This document shows, one piece after another, positions 18,565-28,078 of a DNA stretch of 64,000 nucleotides; within the stretch, counting starts at the first letter, position 1; each line of letters begins with the position of its first letter. Source of the stretch: DATGPD01 sp031423015. Its GTDB lineage: Bacteria > Planctomycetota > UBA1135 > UBA2386. The translations under genes and the position numbers were made by a program. The notes beneath the pieces were generated by a model. The model did no database searches and was not told the DNA's origin. It saw nothing but the letters and a program-made list of their open reading frames with translations. The DNA lies in NCBI GenBank assembly GCA_031423015.1, contig JANPER010000270.1, forward strand, positions 1-64,000, in the 5' to 3' direction.

Positions 18565-19278
18565 ATGACACGCAGTGCTACGGCGTCCGCGGTGACGACG
18601 ATCGCCGAACTCGTCGGCGTCGAGCGTCACTACAAGATGGGAGAGAACGTCGTGCGCGCGCTCGACGGCATCAACCTCAAGATCATGAGCGGCGAGTACA
18701 TCGCGATCATGGGGCGCAGCGGTTCCGGCAAGAGCACGCTGCTCAACCTGCTGGGGTGCCTCGATCGCCCCACGGGCGGGCAGTACCTGGTAGGCGGCGA
18801 GGACGTGTCCAACCTCGACGACGGCCAGCTGAGCGAAGTGCGCGGCAAGAAGATCGGGTTCATCTTCCAGTCGTTCAATCTCATCCCGCAGCTCACCGTC
18901 CTCGAGAACCTCGAGGTGCCGTTGTTCTATCAGGGACGCGTTGGGGTCGAGTCGCGTGCCAAGGCACAGCGGTTGGCCGAGCGCGTCGGCTTGCACGGCC
19001 GCCTCGGCCACCGCCCGCTCGAACTGTCAGGAGGGCAGCAGCAGCGTGTGGCCATCGCTCGCGCGTTGATGAACGACCCGCTGTTCTTGCTGGCCGACGA
19101 AGCCACCGGCAACCTCGACAGCAAGACGGAAGAGGAAATCCTGCACCTCATCGACGAGCTGCACCAAGACGGCGTGACCATCGTGGTCGTCACTCACAAT
19201 CCCAGGGTCGCCGAGCGCGCGCAGAAAGTGGTGTGGCTCAAAGACGGCGTCGTCGAGCGCATCGAGGTGAATCGCTGA
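18565..19278 (+). CDS. MacB/LolD-type ABC transporter ATPase
   Basis: The 237-residue ATPase has Walker A GRSGSGKSTLLNLL (about 49-62), Q-loop FIFQSFNLIP, signature LSGGQQQRVAIARAL, Walker B LFLLADEATGNLDS and switch VVVTH. The LolD/MacB subgroup fits from the PTGGQYLVGGEDV segment. It powers export with the permease encoded next, whose ATG overlaps this stop (TGATG at 19276-19280). The ATG at 18565 lies 8 bp after the adaptor stop. A longer frame open to 18442 runs through the adaptor gene and is not used. Confidence 0.93.
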   Translation: MTRSATASAVTTIAELVGVERHYKMGENVVRALDGINLKIMSGEYIAIMGRSGSGKSTLLNLLGCLDRPTGGQYLVGGEDVSNLDDGQLSEVRGKKIGFIFQSFNLIPQLTVLENLEVPLFYQGRVGVESRAKAQRLAERVGLHGRLGHRPLELSGGQQQRVAIARALMNDPLFLLADEATGNLDSKTEEEILHLIDELHQDGVTIVVVTHNPRVAERAQKVVWLKDGVVERIEVNR

Positions 19279-20549
19279 TGTTCGGACCCGCCACCCTGCG
19301 CACGATCCGCCTGGGCATCAAGAGCCTGCTGCTGCACAAGCTGCGCTCGTCGCTGACCATGCTCGGCATGTTGTTCGGCGTGTTCTCGGTGATTGCCATG
19401 CTGGCGATCGGCGAGGGCGCCAGCTACGAAGCGCAGCAACAGATCAAGGCGTTGGGGTCGACCAACATCATCGTCCGCACGCAGAAGCCGCCGGAAACCG
19501 AGGAGAGCAGCTCGGGCAACAGCATGTGGAGCGCCAAGTTCTTTGGCCTGAAGTACCGCGATGCACAACGCATCCAGGACACACTGCTGAACCTGGAGAT
19601 GGTGATCCCGATCCGCGAGACGCGCCGCGAAGCGCGGGTCGGCGCCAACTGGTATCCCACCGATGTGCTCGGCACCGTGCCTGAGTTCTTGCCCGCCTCC
19701 GCGATCAAGATCAACGAGGGCCGCTGGCTCACCGCTGTCGACGAACATCGTCAGTCCAACGTGGCGGTGCTGGGCGCGCTCGCCGCGCGCGCTCTGTTCC
19801 CTTTGGCCCCCCCGATTGGTCAGACCGTGCTGTGCGGCGCTGACCGCTTCGAGGTGGTGGGTGTGCTCGAGTACCAGGGCCTGTCGAACGCGCGCGGGCC
19901 GACGTTGGATCAGTGCATCTTCGTGCCGATGAGCACGTCGCGCAGCTGGTTCGGCGACATCCAGACCAAGATGACCGGCGGCACCTTCGAGCGCACCGGC
20001 ATCGAGCTGCACGAGATCAAGGTGCGGGTGCGCACGGAGGGCGAGGTGCTCGACACGGCAGTCGTGATCGAGGCCATGCTCGCCAGCACCCACAGCGAGA
20101 AGGACTACGAGGTCATCGTGCCGCTGCGACTGCTGATGCAGGCCGAGGAGACCAAGCGCATCTTCAACCTGGTCCTGGGCGCCATCGCCAGCATCTCGCT
20201 GCTGGTCGGTGGCATCGGCATCATGAACGTCATGCTGGCGACGGTCACCGAGCGGACCCGCGAGATCGGCATCCGCCGGGCACTGGGGGCCAAAAAGAAG
20301 AACATCATCTCGCAATTCCTGGTCGAGACGATCGTCCTGTCCGGGACCGGAGGCCTGCTCGGGGTCGGGCTGGGCCTTGCAGGCCCTTACTTCGTCAAAC
20401 TGATCGACCCCGAACGGATCACCGTCACCAAGCCCGAGCACGTGTTGATGGCGTTTTGCATTTCAGCCGCCGTCGGTATTGTGTTCGGCCTATACCCGGC
20501 GTGGCGCGCCGCCAACATGGATCCGGTAGAAGCCCTGCGGCACGAATAG
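19278..20549 (+). CDS. MacB-type ABC transporter permease
   Basis: The 423-residue permease has an N-terminal membrane helix (SSLTMLGMLFGVFSVIAMLAIGEGA, about 25-49), a large MacB periplasmic core domain (about 50-290) and three C-terminal helices. The FtsX signature appears as GIGIMNVMLATVTERTREIG near 312-331, and the end reads AANMDPVEALRHE as in MacB proteins. With the ATPase, adaptor and channel it forms a tripartite mechanotransmission exporter. Substrates may be lipoproteins, peptides or macrolide-like compounds and cannot be read from sequence. Confidence 0.93.
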   Translation: MFGPATLRTIRLGIKSLLLHKLRSSLTMLGMLFGVFSVIAMLAIGEGASYEAQQQIKALGSTNIIVRTQKPPETEESSSGNSMWSAKFFGLKYRDAQRIQDTLLNLEMVIPIRETRREARVGANWYPTDVLGTVPEFLPASAIKINEGRWLTAVDEHRQSNVAVLGALAARALFPLAPPIGQTVLCGADRFEVVGVLEYQGLSNARGPTLDQCIFVPMSTSRSWFGDIQTKMTGGTFERTGIELHEIKVRVRTEGEVLDTAVVIEAMLASTHSEKDYEVIVPLRLLMQAEETKRIFNLVLGAIASISLLVGGIGIMNVMLATVTERTREIGIRRALGAKKKNIISQFLVETIVLSGTGGLLGVGLGLAGPYFVKLIDPERITVTKPEHVLMAFCISAAVGIVFGLYPAWRAANMDPVEALRHE

Positions 20550-20591
20550 CCGCAGCCGCCTATCGGGTGACCCAATCAGGCGACGCTGATA

Positions 20592-20620
20592 TCAGGAGCC
20601 TCTGCGCGGGCAGGCTCTGA
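20592..20620 (+). terminator. Hairpin after the export operon
   Basis: The segment tcaggagcct (20592-20601) pairs with aggctctga (20612-20620), with one bulged base and a 10-base loop. It lies 42 bp after the permease stop and 31 bp before the helicase start. The T-tract is weak, so it is only a candidate. Confidence 0.35.
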
Positions 20621-20651
20621 TCGGGTAGTAGACCCCCGCGCGCTATCTCTC

Positions 20652-22010
20652 ATGCACCGCGAATCATCCCCTGGCGCCCGCCCCGGCGCCGTCTCGAGTC
20701 CCTTCTCCGCGCTCGGTCTGTCCGAGCCGCTCCTGCGCGCGCTCGCCGCGCGCTCCTACCACACACCGACGCCGATCCAGAGCAAGGCGATCCCGCCGCT
20801 GCTCGAAGGCCGCGACCTGTTGGGCATCGCACAGACCGGCACCGGCAAGACCGCGGCGTTCGCGCTGCCGTTGCTGCAGCTGCTCGCCGAGTCGCACGAC
20901 CGACCGTTGCCCAAGGCGCCACGGGCGCTGGTTCTCAGCCCGACCCGCGAGCTGGCGGCGCAGATCTACGACAGCTTCGTCGCCTACGGTCGCCATCTCC
21001 CGATGCTGCGGCATGCGGTGATCTTCGGCGGCGTCGGCCAGGGGCCGCAAGTCAGCGCGCTCGCGCGCGGCGTCGACGTGCTGGTGGCGACCCCCGGCCG
21101 CCTACACGACCTCCTTCAACAGCGCCACGTCACCCTGCGCCAGGTCGAGTTCTTCGTGCTCGACGAAGCCGACCGCATGCTCGACATGGGCTTCATTCAC
21201 GACGTGAAGCGCGTGATCCGGGAGCTGCCACAGGACCGCCAGTCGCTGCTGTTCTCGGCGACGATGCCGAACGAGATCGCGACGCTCGCGCGTTCCATTC
21301 TGCACGACCCGCTGCGCGTCGACGTCGCCCCACCGGCTACCACCGTGGAAATGGTGACGCAGCGCGTGCACTTCGTCGCCAAGGCCGACAAGCCCGACCT
21401 GCTGGCGAAGCTGCTCGACGACGACGCCATCGAGCGCGTGCTGGTGTTCACCCGCACCAAGCACGGCGCCGACAAGGTCGCGCGGCACCTGCACAAGCTG
21501 AACTTCAGAGTGCAAGCGATCCACGGCAACAAGTCGCAATCGGCGCGCGTGAAGGCGCTCGACGGCTTCCGCGACGGCTCGGTGCGCGTGCTGGTCGCCA
21601 CCGACATCGCCGCCCGCGGCATCGACGTGCCCGGCATCACGCACGTCATCAACTTCGACTTGCCCAACGTGCCGGAAAACTACGTGCACCGCATCGGCCG
21701 CACCGCGCGCGCCGGCAAGACGGGCGTGGCGATCTCGCTGTGCAACGACGAGGAGCGCGAGTTCCTGCGCGACATCGAGAAGTTGATCAAGCTCAAGGTC
21801 GAAGTCATCGGCGGACGCAGCGCGCCATCGAGCGCAGCACACGCGCCCGCACCCGCGCACACCCCAGCCCGCAGGCCAGCGCCAGCCCAACAAGGCCACG
21901 GGCCGCGCCGCCCCGGACACGGACCGGCGCAGAAGCCGCGGCCGCAGCATGGTCGTGGTGGTCGTGGTCAGAGCCACGGACGCAGCGCGCACGCGCCACG
22001 CAGTCGGTAG
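20652..22010 (+). CDS. rhlE: DEAD-box ATP-dependent RNA helicase, RhlE-like
   Basis: The 452-residue protein carries the motifs in order: Q motif (YHTPTPIQSKAIPPLL, about 35-50), I AQTGTGKT, Ia PTRELAAQ, II VLDEADRML (about 168), III SATMP, IV VLVFTRTK, V ATDIAARGIDVP and VI HRIGRTARAG. The basic Pro/Ala/His/Gly-rich tail from about 395 is low complexity and probably binds RNA. RhlE-type helicases remodel rRNA precursors and mRNA. It is monocistronic, and the next gene is convergent. Confidence 0.93.
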   Translation: MHRESSPGARPGAVSSPFSALGLSEPLLRALAARSYHTPTPIQSKAIPPLLEGRDLLGIAQTGTGKTAAFALPLLQLLAESHDRPLPKAPRALVLSPTRELAAQIYDSFVAYGRHLPMLRHAVIFGGVGQGPQVSALARGVDVLVATPGRLHDLLQQRHVTLRQVEFFVLDEADRMLDMGFIHDVKRVIRELPQDRQSLLFSATMPNEIATLARSILHDPLRVDVAPPATTVEMVTQRVHFVAKADKPDLLAKLLDDDAIERVLVFTRTKHGADKVARHLHKLNFRVQAIHGNKSQSARVKALDGFRDGSVRVLVATDIAARGIDVPGITHVINFDLPNVPENYVHRIGRTARAGKTGVAISLCNDEEREFLRDIEKLIKLKVEVIGGRSAPSSAAHAPAPAHTPARRPAPAQQGHGPRRPGHGPAQKPRPQHGRGGRGQSHGRSAHAPRSR

Positions 22011-22080
22011 TCAGTCAGCCCGCAAGCGACGCCGGGTCGCCGTTGGTGGAACCAGGGCCGCCCGTGACTCGCGCGCCGCC

Positions 22081-22923
22081 TCACGGCGCGAAGCGGCCGT
22101 TGCGCAGGAACTGCAACACCTGCGCGATGGTCGCGTCCGCCATGCCGATGCGGGTGTGGCCGAGCGGCAACCGCACGGAGTCCGCCTCGCCATCGAGGTG
22201 CGCTTCCACGACGCGCACGGTGCCATCGTCATCGCCTTCGAGCAAAGTGCTGAAGCCTTGGTCGTCGCCCTTGCCGCCAACGACGTTGCCCACGGCGACG
22301 CCGCGCAGCGGCCGCAGCGTGGCGTAGAACGGATCGCCGGGCGCCAGCTGCTTGGCCGCCTTGTCGCCCATCAGCCAGCGGAACATCAAAGAGTCTTGGC
22401 GCATCGCCGCCAAGGCGGCACCGCGGTGCGGCGTGGCGATGAAGACGCACGCCCTGGCCTGCACCGCGCCGGGCTGCGCCAGGTAGCTGCGGACGACGAG
22501 CCCACCCATCGAGTGGCCGACGAAGCTGATGGCGGGCGCCGGCCCGCCGGTCGCTTCCAGGTAGTCGCGGATCGCGACGCCGAGCGCCGCCGCGTGCTCC
22601 TCGATGCGCGCGCTGGTACTCGGATAGGAGACATTGAGCACCTCGTAGCCGTGCGCGCGCAGCGCGCGTTCGATGCGACCGAGTGCATACGCCGAACGCC
22701 ACATCCCGTGCTGCAAGACCACCACGCTGCGCCCCTGCGCGGGCGCCAGAAGCGCCTCGTCGACGGCGGGCACCGGCCACAGGTTGATGAGCACATCCGA
22801 CGGCACGCTGGGGTTCATGCCGCAGGCGATGAACGCGCCCCAGGCCAGCGCGATCAACGCGAGCGCGCGCCAGATCCAACGGCGACGACGCGCACCTGCA
22901 GGTCCAGGTTCGCTGACAGCCAT
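22081..22923 (-). CDS. Alpha/beta hydrolase, lipase/esterase-like, membrane anchored
   Basis: The 280-residue protein has an N-terminal membrane anchor (WRALALIALAWGAFIACG, about 18-35). The hydrolase core shows VVLQHGMWRS (oxyanion region) and the nucleophile elbow FVGHSMGGLV (Ser about 138). A histidine in LGHTRIG near 260 may complete the triad. The family includes PGAP1-like and triacylglycerol lipases, but the substrate is unknown. The ATG at 22923 lies 8 bp after the miaE stop. A GTG overlapping that stop is an alternative start. Confidence 0.8.
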   Translation of the reverse strand: MAVSEPGPAGARRRRWIWRALALIALAWGAFIACGMNPSVPSDVLINLWPVPAVDEALLAPAQGRSVVVLQHGMWRSAYALGRIERALRAHGYEVLNVSYPSTSARIEEHAAALGVAIRDYLEATGGPAPAISFVGHSMGGLVVRSYLAQPGAVQARACVFIATPHRGAALAAMRQDSLMFRWLMGDKAAKQLAPGDPFYATLRPLRGVAVGNVVGGKGDDQGFSTLLEGDDDGTVRVVEAHLDGEADSVRLPLGHTRIGMADATIAQVLQFLRNGRFAP

Positions 22924-22931
22924 GGCGTGCG

Positions 22932-23513
22932 TCACCCGTGCAGCCGAGTCTCTCGCGGCCCCGCCGCGAGCGCGTCGGCTTCGAACTGCGCGATCGCATC
23001 GAGCCGCGCGGGCACGTCGTGCGTCGGATAGCACGCGCGCGCAAGGTCGAAGTACAGCGCGTGATGCCGCGCCTCGCTCACCGTCAGCGTGCGGTACATC
23101 GACGCCAGCGCGGCATCCTCCTCGGCCAACGCCTCGCCGAGCAACTTCAGCCGCTCGCAGCTGCGCGCCTCGATCATGGCGCACACCAGCATGGTGTCGA
23201 GGCCGCGCTCGGGCTCCTTGGCGCGCACCACCTTGCGCACGCGCGCGGCGTAGCCGCACGGCATCTGCCTGGCAAACGCGACGCCGCGGCGCCCCAGCTC
23301 GGCCAACACCAGCTCGTAGTGCTCCAGCTCTTCGCGCGCCAACTCCGCCAACGGCTGCTGAATGGCGGCGAACTCCTGATACGTGAACATGAAGGTCAAC
23401 GCCGCCGACGCCGCCTTGCGTTCGAGATGCGCCTGCTCGAGCAGCAGTTCGGCGCGGTGCGGCAGCACGCGCGCCACCCACTCGCCTGCCGTTTGCGACG
23501 CGAGTCGGAGCAC
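22932..23513 (-). CDS. miaE: tRNA-(ms2io6A37) hydroxylase MiaE
   Basis: The 193-residue diiron monooxygenase hydroxylates the isopentenyl group of ms2i6A37 in tRNA. Iron ligands appear in HLERKAASAAL (about 30-40), REELEHYELVL (about 60-70), IEARSCERLKLL (about 115-126) and SEARHHALYF (about 147-156), the ferritin-like E-x-x-H pattern of MiaE. Length matches the family. It lies between a lipoprotein gene and the hydrolase on the same strand with gaps under 10 bp, so they probably share a transcript. miaA and miaB are not in the window. Confidence 0.9.
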   Translation of the reverse strand: MLRLASQTAGEWVARVLPHRAELLLEQAHLERKAASAALTFMFTYQEFAAIQQPLAELAREELEHYELVLAELGRRGVAFARQMPCGYAARVRKVVRAKEPERGLDTMLVCAMIEARSCERLKLLGEALAEEDAALASMYRTLTVSEARHHALYFDLARACYPTHDVPARLDAIAQFEADALAAGPRETRLHG

Positions 23514-23517
23514 AGAC

Positions 23518-23958
23518 TCAGTGCGGCGTCACCGACTTCGCCAACTGGAACGGCTGCTTGTCGGCCTCGGGGTTGCGGCGCTGGCGCTGACTCACCAGCA
23601 CGCGCACCGGCGTCCGCTCCGTACCCAGGTCGATGCGCTCGACGTGGTTCTGGAATGCTTGGATCACCAACTCGTCGGTCGCCGGCGACGTGAGGATGAA
23701 CTTGGCCTCGCGCGGCGTGCTCTTGCTATCGAACTCCGCCATCTGGAGCTTGAAGCCGCCGGTCGGGCAGTTGATGTCGACCACCAGGGTGTACTGCGGC
23801 GGATGGCTCTCGGCGTTCTCGATGGTCGCCTTGAGTTCGGGCCCGTCGTACGCCGCGGGCGGCGCGACCGTTGAAGCACCCGCCGAGCCGCCTTCGGCTG
23901 GACTGCAACCACACGCCGAGAGAACGACACTGGACGCCAGGGCACAAAGAATGCGCAT
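23518..23958 (-). CDS. Small lipoprotein of unknown function
   Basis: The 146-residue protein starts MRILCALASSVVLSACGCSP with a lipobox (LSAC, Cys about 16). An Ala/Gly/Pro linker and a mostly beta domain (YTLVVDINCPTGGFKLQM, VRVLVSQRQRR) follow. No family was recognised. It sits 4 bp upstream of miaE and 37 bp downstream of the VWA gene on the minus strand. Confidence 0.65.
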   Translation of the reverse strand: MRILCALASSVVLSACGCSPAEGGSAGASTVAPPAAYDGPELKATIENAESHPPQYTLVVDINCPTGGFKLQMAEFDSKSTPREAKFILTSPATDELVIQAFQNHVERIDLGTERTPVRVLVSQRQRRNPEADKQPFQLAKSVTPH

Positions 23959-23995
23959 CCCGCCGATCCTAGAGCGCGCCAACGGCAATTGCACG

Positions 23996-26515
23996 TCACG
24001 CCGAGGTCGTCGAGGTCGTCGTCACGCTGCGGCGCGCCAAGCCAAACTCGATGGCCGCCAGCAAGAGCAGCGCCAGCGCGGCCGCAAGCGCGAGCGCGCT
24101 GCCGATGGGCACGCGCACCGAAGTGACCGCTCGCTCCGGGGCGCGGGCCTGGCTGACGTGACGCAGGGGCTGGCCACAGAAGCGCTCGAGGGCGGCGACC
24201 TCCGACGGCGTTGGGCCGCGCGGCTCGACCTGGCGCACGGCCAACAGATCCGCGGCGACGGTGGCGTTGGCGGGCGGCGACAACGAAGACACCCACTGCG
24301 CCAGCCACGCCGGGAAGGCGCTCGCGGTGCGCCATGGCGCCGACCAGGCCCCGCCCAAGTCGGCAGTCCACGCCGCCACGCGGCCGAGGCCATAGTTCTT
24401 GAACGCCAGCAGCGGTCGCCCGTCGTCACCGGCGACCAACAAGACGCGTGCTTCCGGCCGCGCCGACACCGGCAAGATGCCAGCGACGGGCGGCGGGCCG
24501 TCGCTCGGCAGCGGGGCCAACAGCGGACTGTCTTCGAGCGCGCGCACGACCAGACGCGGGGCGGGCGCCGGGGTGTCAGGTGGGGCTGTCGACGGGGTTT
24601 CCGTAACCGGCGGCGGCGCTTGCGCGAGGTTGGGCGGCGTGGGCGTAGGCAAGGCCGGCGCGGCCGCGGCCTGGCCTTCATCCGCGACCGGGCGGCCAGT
24701 GCTCGCGAGCACACGCTTCACCTCGGCGCTCACCAGCGCGGGCACTTCCGCGGTGTCGGTCGAGTGCAGGTAGAGGCCGCCACCGAACTCGGTGAACTGC
24801 CGGCAGAGGCGCGTCGCCGCCACACTCTCTTCGCTCGCCCCAAACCGGATCATGCTCACCGACACGCCCGCCGCGCGCAGCGCCTTGACGCGATGGAGCG
24901 CGACGATGAGGTCTTCGATGAGGCCGTCGGTGATCACCACGACGTGCTTCACCGCCGCCGGCGACTCGGCGAGCAGCAGCGCAGCCCGCGCGACGGCCGA
25001 GTCGACGTAGGTCCCTTCGAAGCGCCGCGCCGCCAGCTGAGCGAAGGCGCGATGAACCTGTTCGAAAGCCGTCGCTGGCGTCAACGGCAACACGACCTCG
25101 TCAGCGTCGCGGTTGCCGAAGGTGACGATCGCCAACTCATCGCCGGGCAGCAGTTTGCTCGCCGTCGCCTGCGCACTGCTGCGCACGAAGTCCATGCGCG
25201 TCGGTCCGCCCGGCGTCGCCGGCTCCAACATGCTCTGCGAACGATCGATCACGAACACCATCGCGACGACCCGACGGTCGACTTCCTTCTCCGGACCCGC
25301 CAGCGGCTTGTCAGTCGAAGTGTCGCCGACCGCGGGTTTGTCGGGCAGCGGCGCGATGGGCGGCGGCTGGTCGGGCGACGGCTGGCGGGGCGACGGCGAC
25401 GCGTCTGGCTGCCGGCCCTCGCCGCGGTCGCCGCTCGGGCGAGGCGTGGGACGCGCCAGAAGGATGACCGGCGACAACATCGCAGAGGGTTCACCGACGA
25501 TCGGCAGCGCGCCACCATCCTCGGTACCGACCAAGAACACACCGCCGCCGTCATCGACGTACGCGCGCACGCGTTCTTGCTCGTCGCTCGTCAGTCGGCG
25601 CGCCAGGAGCACGCCCTCGAAACGCGCGAGATCCGCCGGTAGATCTGCGGCGCGCTCGACGGCGAAGCCCTGCGCCAGCAGAGCCGCGGCGAGGGGCGCA
25701 ATGGCCGCGCTTTCGCCCTCGGGACCATCAGGACCATCAGGACCACCGCCGAGCGCGAACAACGCCGGCGCGGCGGCCACGTCGATCTCGCCGCTCGCGC
25801 TCAGCGCCCGCGCACCGTCGCGCGCGCGCACGGTCACGCGATGGGCTCCCGCGCGCGTCGGCAAGCCCTCGACGCGCGCGCGCACCGGGGCGCTCGTGCT
25901 GTCGATCGAGGCGCGCGCCAACACCGTCGCATCCGGCGCCGTCACCTCGATCTCACCGCGCCACGTCGACGGGAGCCCAAACAGCTCGAGCGACAGTGGA
26001 CGCCCCACGCGCAACGCACCTGACGCGCGCACCTGCACCGCAGTCGGTTCGAACCCGAGCGGCTCGAGCGCGGTGAACGCTTGCGCATCGACCCGTGCGC
26101 TGGCCGGCGCGCCGCCGCTCTCGATCGGTTGAAGCCACAGCAGCGCGCACGCCGCGCCAGGGCTGGCGACCGGAGCGCCACGCACAGCCACCGCAAGTTC
26201 GCCCGCATCCGCCGAGGCTTCGATCAAGTCGAGCGCGTCGCCCAAGCCGACCGACACAACCTGCTGCAGCGCTGCGGGCACTTGACCGTTGGCGACCAGA
26301 CGCAGCCGAGGCTGCGCGCTGGCTAGCGAATCGACGCCCGGGTCGATGACGCTCGCAAGCAACAACGCCGCGGCAAACAGCGCCGCGAGTCGAACCGGCC
26401 AGGCACCCGCACGCGCGCGCAGCAGGCCCACGACCAGCGCGGCGACCGTCAGCGAGCCAGCGACCACCATGGGCTCGCGGAGCGCGGCGAGAATCTCAGA
26501 CCAAGTCATCGCCAC
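23996..26515 (-). CDS. Large membrane VWA-domain protein with GATase-like segment
   Basis: The 839-residue product has two N-terminal membrane helices (about 14-32 and 40-58) and a beta-rich region. A segment like class-I glutamine-amidotransferase-fold BatA/YfgD-type proteins follows (FEGVLLARRLTSDEQERVRAYVDDGGGVFLV, about 305-335). The VWA domain shows the MIDAS start VIDRSQSM near 422 and ITDGLIEDL near 520. A last membrane helix sits near the C-terminus. Proline-rich linkers flank the VWA domain. VWA sites bind metal and protein ligands. The start is GTG at 26515, directly after the upstream gene's stop (TGAGTG). An ATG lies two codons on. Confidence 0.8.
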   Translation of the reverse strand: MAMTWSEILAALREPMVVAGSLTVAALVVGLLRARAGAWPVRLAALFAAALLLASVIDPGVDSLASAQPRLRLVANGQVPAALQQVVSVGLGDALDLIEASADAGELAVAVRGAPVASPGAACALLWLQPIESGGAPASARVDAQAFTALEPLGFEPTAVQVRASGALRVGRPLSLELFGLPSTWRGEIEVTAPDATVLARASIDSTSAPVRARVEGLPTRAGAHRVTVRARDGARALSASGEIDVAAAPALFALGGGPDGPDGPEGESAAIAPLAAALLAQGFAVERAADLPADLARFEGVLLARRLTSDEQERVRAYVDDGGGVFLVGTEDGGALPIVGEPSAMLSPVILLARPTPRPSGDRGEGRQPDASPSPRQPSPDQPPPIAPLPDKPAVGDTSTDKPLAGPEKEVDRRVVAMVFVIDRSQSMLEPATPGGPTRMDFVRSSAQATASKLLPGDELAIVTFGNRDADEVVLPLTPATAFEQVHRAFAQLAARRFEGTYVDSAVARAALLLAESPAAVKHVVVITDGLIEDLIVALHRVKALRAAGVSVSMIRFGASEESVAATRLCRQFTEFGGGLYLHSTDTAEVPALVSAEVKRVLASTGRPVADEGQAAAAPALPTPTPPNLAQAPPPVTETPSTAPPDTPAPAPRLVVRALEDSPLLAPLPSDGPPPVAGILPVSARPEARVLLVAGDDGRPLLAFKNYGLGRVAAWTADLGGAWSAPWRTASAFPAWLAQWVSSLSPPANATVAADLLAVRQVEPRGPTPSEVAALERFCGQPLRHVSQARAPERAVTSVRVPIGSALALAAALALLLLAAIEFGLARRSVTTTSTTSA

Positions 26516-27730
26516 TCATGTGCGCTTGCGCACCAGCACGGCGTGCAGCCAGTCGACGCGGTCGCCGAGATCGAGCCCAGCCCCGAACTCGACCCGCAGA
26601 CTCAGCTTGCTGCCGCCGCTCACCGACAACCGGCCCAGGCTCTGCGCCTCCGCACCGACGCGCACGCGCGCGAGTTCAGCGACCACTTGGCCATCGACCA
26701 ACACCGCTACGTCTGCGTCGCCGCGCGCCGGCAGCGCACGCACCTCATCGTCGATACCGACGGCGACGCAGAACGTGTCGTAGCCGGCCGGCACGGTGAA
26801 CGTCAGGACACAGCGACTGTGCACGCCGAGGCCACGCGCGTAGGTGCGGTCCCCCACCACCAGGAAGCCGCCGCGCACGTTGCGGTCGCGCCGCCAGGGG
26901 TAGAGCGCTTCGTCCTCGCCAGCCAGGGCCGAGCCTTGCTCGACGGCGTCGGGTTGCAACTCCGACAAGAACACACGGTCGTTGCCGCGGAACAACAGCG
27001 TCGCAACCTCGCTCCACGCCAGCGTGAAGGGCCGGCCGCGGTCGTCGGCCAGCTCCAACGCGGCGCCGTCGGCGCGCACGACATCCACCGCGATCGCGTC
27101 GCCGCCGCGCGTGATCAACAGCGCCGTCGCTTTGCCCGCCGCTGCTTTGCTGCCACGCAGCGCGACCGCCGCGATTTGGTCGAGGGTGTAGGAGCGGGGC
27201 GTCGCGCTGCTCGTGGCCGCGAACAACACGCCGTCGTTGGTGAACCGGTGGATGGCGCCGAACAACGTGTCGAAGCCGCGCTTGGCCGGCAAGAAGATCG
27301 CCTCGTCGTATTCGCCCTCGGTAGGCAGCACGAACTCGCTCGCCTCGGCGTCGCCAGCCACCTTGTGCACGACCAGCGCCAACAAGCGATCGGTCGCGAG
27401 CGTGACGTTGCCGAGTGAGCGCGACTCGATCATCAACGACTCGCCCCCACTGTCGCCGCCGCGCAGCTCGCCGCGCACCTCGTCGCCCCCGACCAACCGC
27501 GCCGTCACCGTGGCACCCAGCCGCGGCACGCCGCCGTGCAGAGCCAGAACATCAGCCCGCGCGATCGTCACCGCCTCGCTGGCCACGCGCAACTCAACGG
27601 CCGCCTCGGTGACACGAGCCATCTCGCCGATCACCACCGAACCGTCGATGCGACTGACGACGACCTGTGGGGATTGCGCGGGCACGGTGGCGAGCAGGCC
27701 GCTCAACACCAGCAGCAAGGAGATCGACAT
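26516..27730 (-). CDS. Secreted NPCBM/NEW2-domain protein
   Basis: The 404-residue protein has a signal peptide (MSISLLLVLSGLLATVPAQS). The N-terminal half holds two or three copies of a small beta motif (VVSRIDGSVVIGEM, ARADVLALHGG) that resemble SH3-like repeats. The C-terminal 150 residues look like an NPCBM/NEW2 carbohydrate-binding domain: GLGVHSRCVLTFTVPAGYDTFCVAVGIDDEV, then VLVDGQVV and DWLHAVLV. It probably binds polysaccharide outside the cell. It abuts the VWA gene without a gap. The ATG at 27730 lies in a perfect 16-bp palindrome (27722-27737). Confidence 0.8.
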   Translation of the reverse strand: MSISLLLVLSGLLATVPAQSPQVVVSRIDGSVVIGEMARVTEAAVELRVASEAVTIARADVLALHGGVPRLGATVTARLVGGDEVRGELRGGDSGGESLMIESRSLGNVTLATDRLLALVVHKVAGDAEASEFVLPTEGEYDEAIFLPAKRGFDTLFGAIHRFTNDGVLFAATSSATPRSYTLDQIAAVALRGSKAAAGKATALLITRGGDAIAVDVVRADGAALELADDRGRPFTLAWSEVATLLFRGNDRVFLSELQPDAVEQGSALAGEDEALYPWRRDRNVRGGFLVVGDRTYARGLGVHSRCVLTFTVPAGYDTFCVAVGIDDEVRALPARGDADVAVLVDGQVVAELARVRVGAEAQSLGRLSVSGGSKLSLRVEFGAGLDLGDRVDWLHAVLVRKRT

Positions 27731-28078
27731 GTCGATCGGATTGTCATCGCCACACCCGGCGCGGGCCAGCGCTTCTCTGGGGGCTTGGTCTGGGGGCTTG
27801 GACCGCAAGCCCCTTCGCATGTCACTTTGGCACGCTTGCACCCTGCACGCTGTGGACCCTCCTGCCAGTTTGGCGCGCGCATCGGGCCTTGACAGCGATG
27901 CCGTCCGCCACTCGGCGCGGGTCCCAGCCCCGGACCCCACCCGGCATCGAGTTTGCTTTGCGCCCACGACCTCGCATCTCCGGCATCTCGTGGCGCCGCG
28001 CGCGCCCGATCGACGCCGCTTCTTTTTTTGACCCCCGGTCTTTCGAGACCAGTCCCCTCGCTCACCCGTTCGAGTCCG
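27731..28078. promoter_or_regulatory. Divergent control region between the NPCBM gene and groEL1
   Basis: This 348-bp gap holds no gene. It has a tandem repeat ctgggggcttgg (27777-27788 and 27790-27801) whose second unit forms a hairpin with caagcccc at 27806-27813. An isolated TTGACA lies at 27889-27894 without a good partner, and a T8 run ends near 28029. A stem-loop ggtct-ttcg-agacc sits at 28037-28050, 29 bp before the groEL1 ATG. No CIRCE repeat (TTAGCACTC-N9-GAGTGCTAA) is present, so HrcA control of the usual kind is not indicated. Confidence 0.5.

Noticed and set aside
16358..18571. Long open frame of 737 codons on the minus strand opposite the adaptor gene
   Set aside because: It mirrors codon bias of the GC-rich sense gene and has Leu/Val/Arg/His-rich shadow composition. 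The sense strand shows a clear HlyD/MacA protein.
27731..28078. CIRCE operator upstream of groEL1
   Set aside because: Searched by eye for TTAGCACTC and GAGTGCTAA halves; neither is present.
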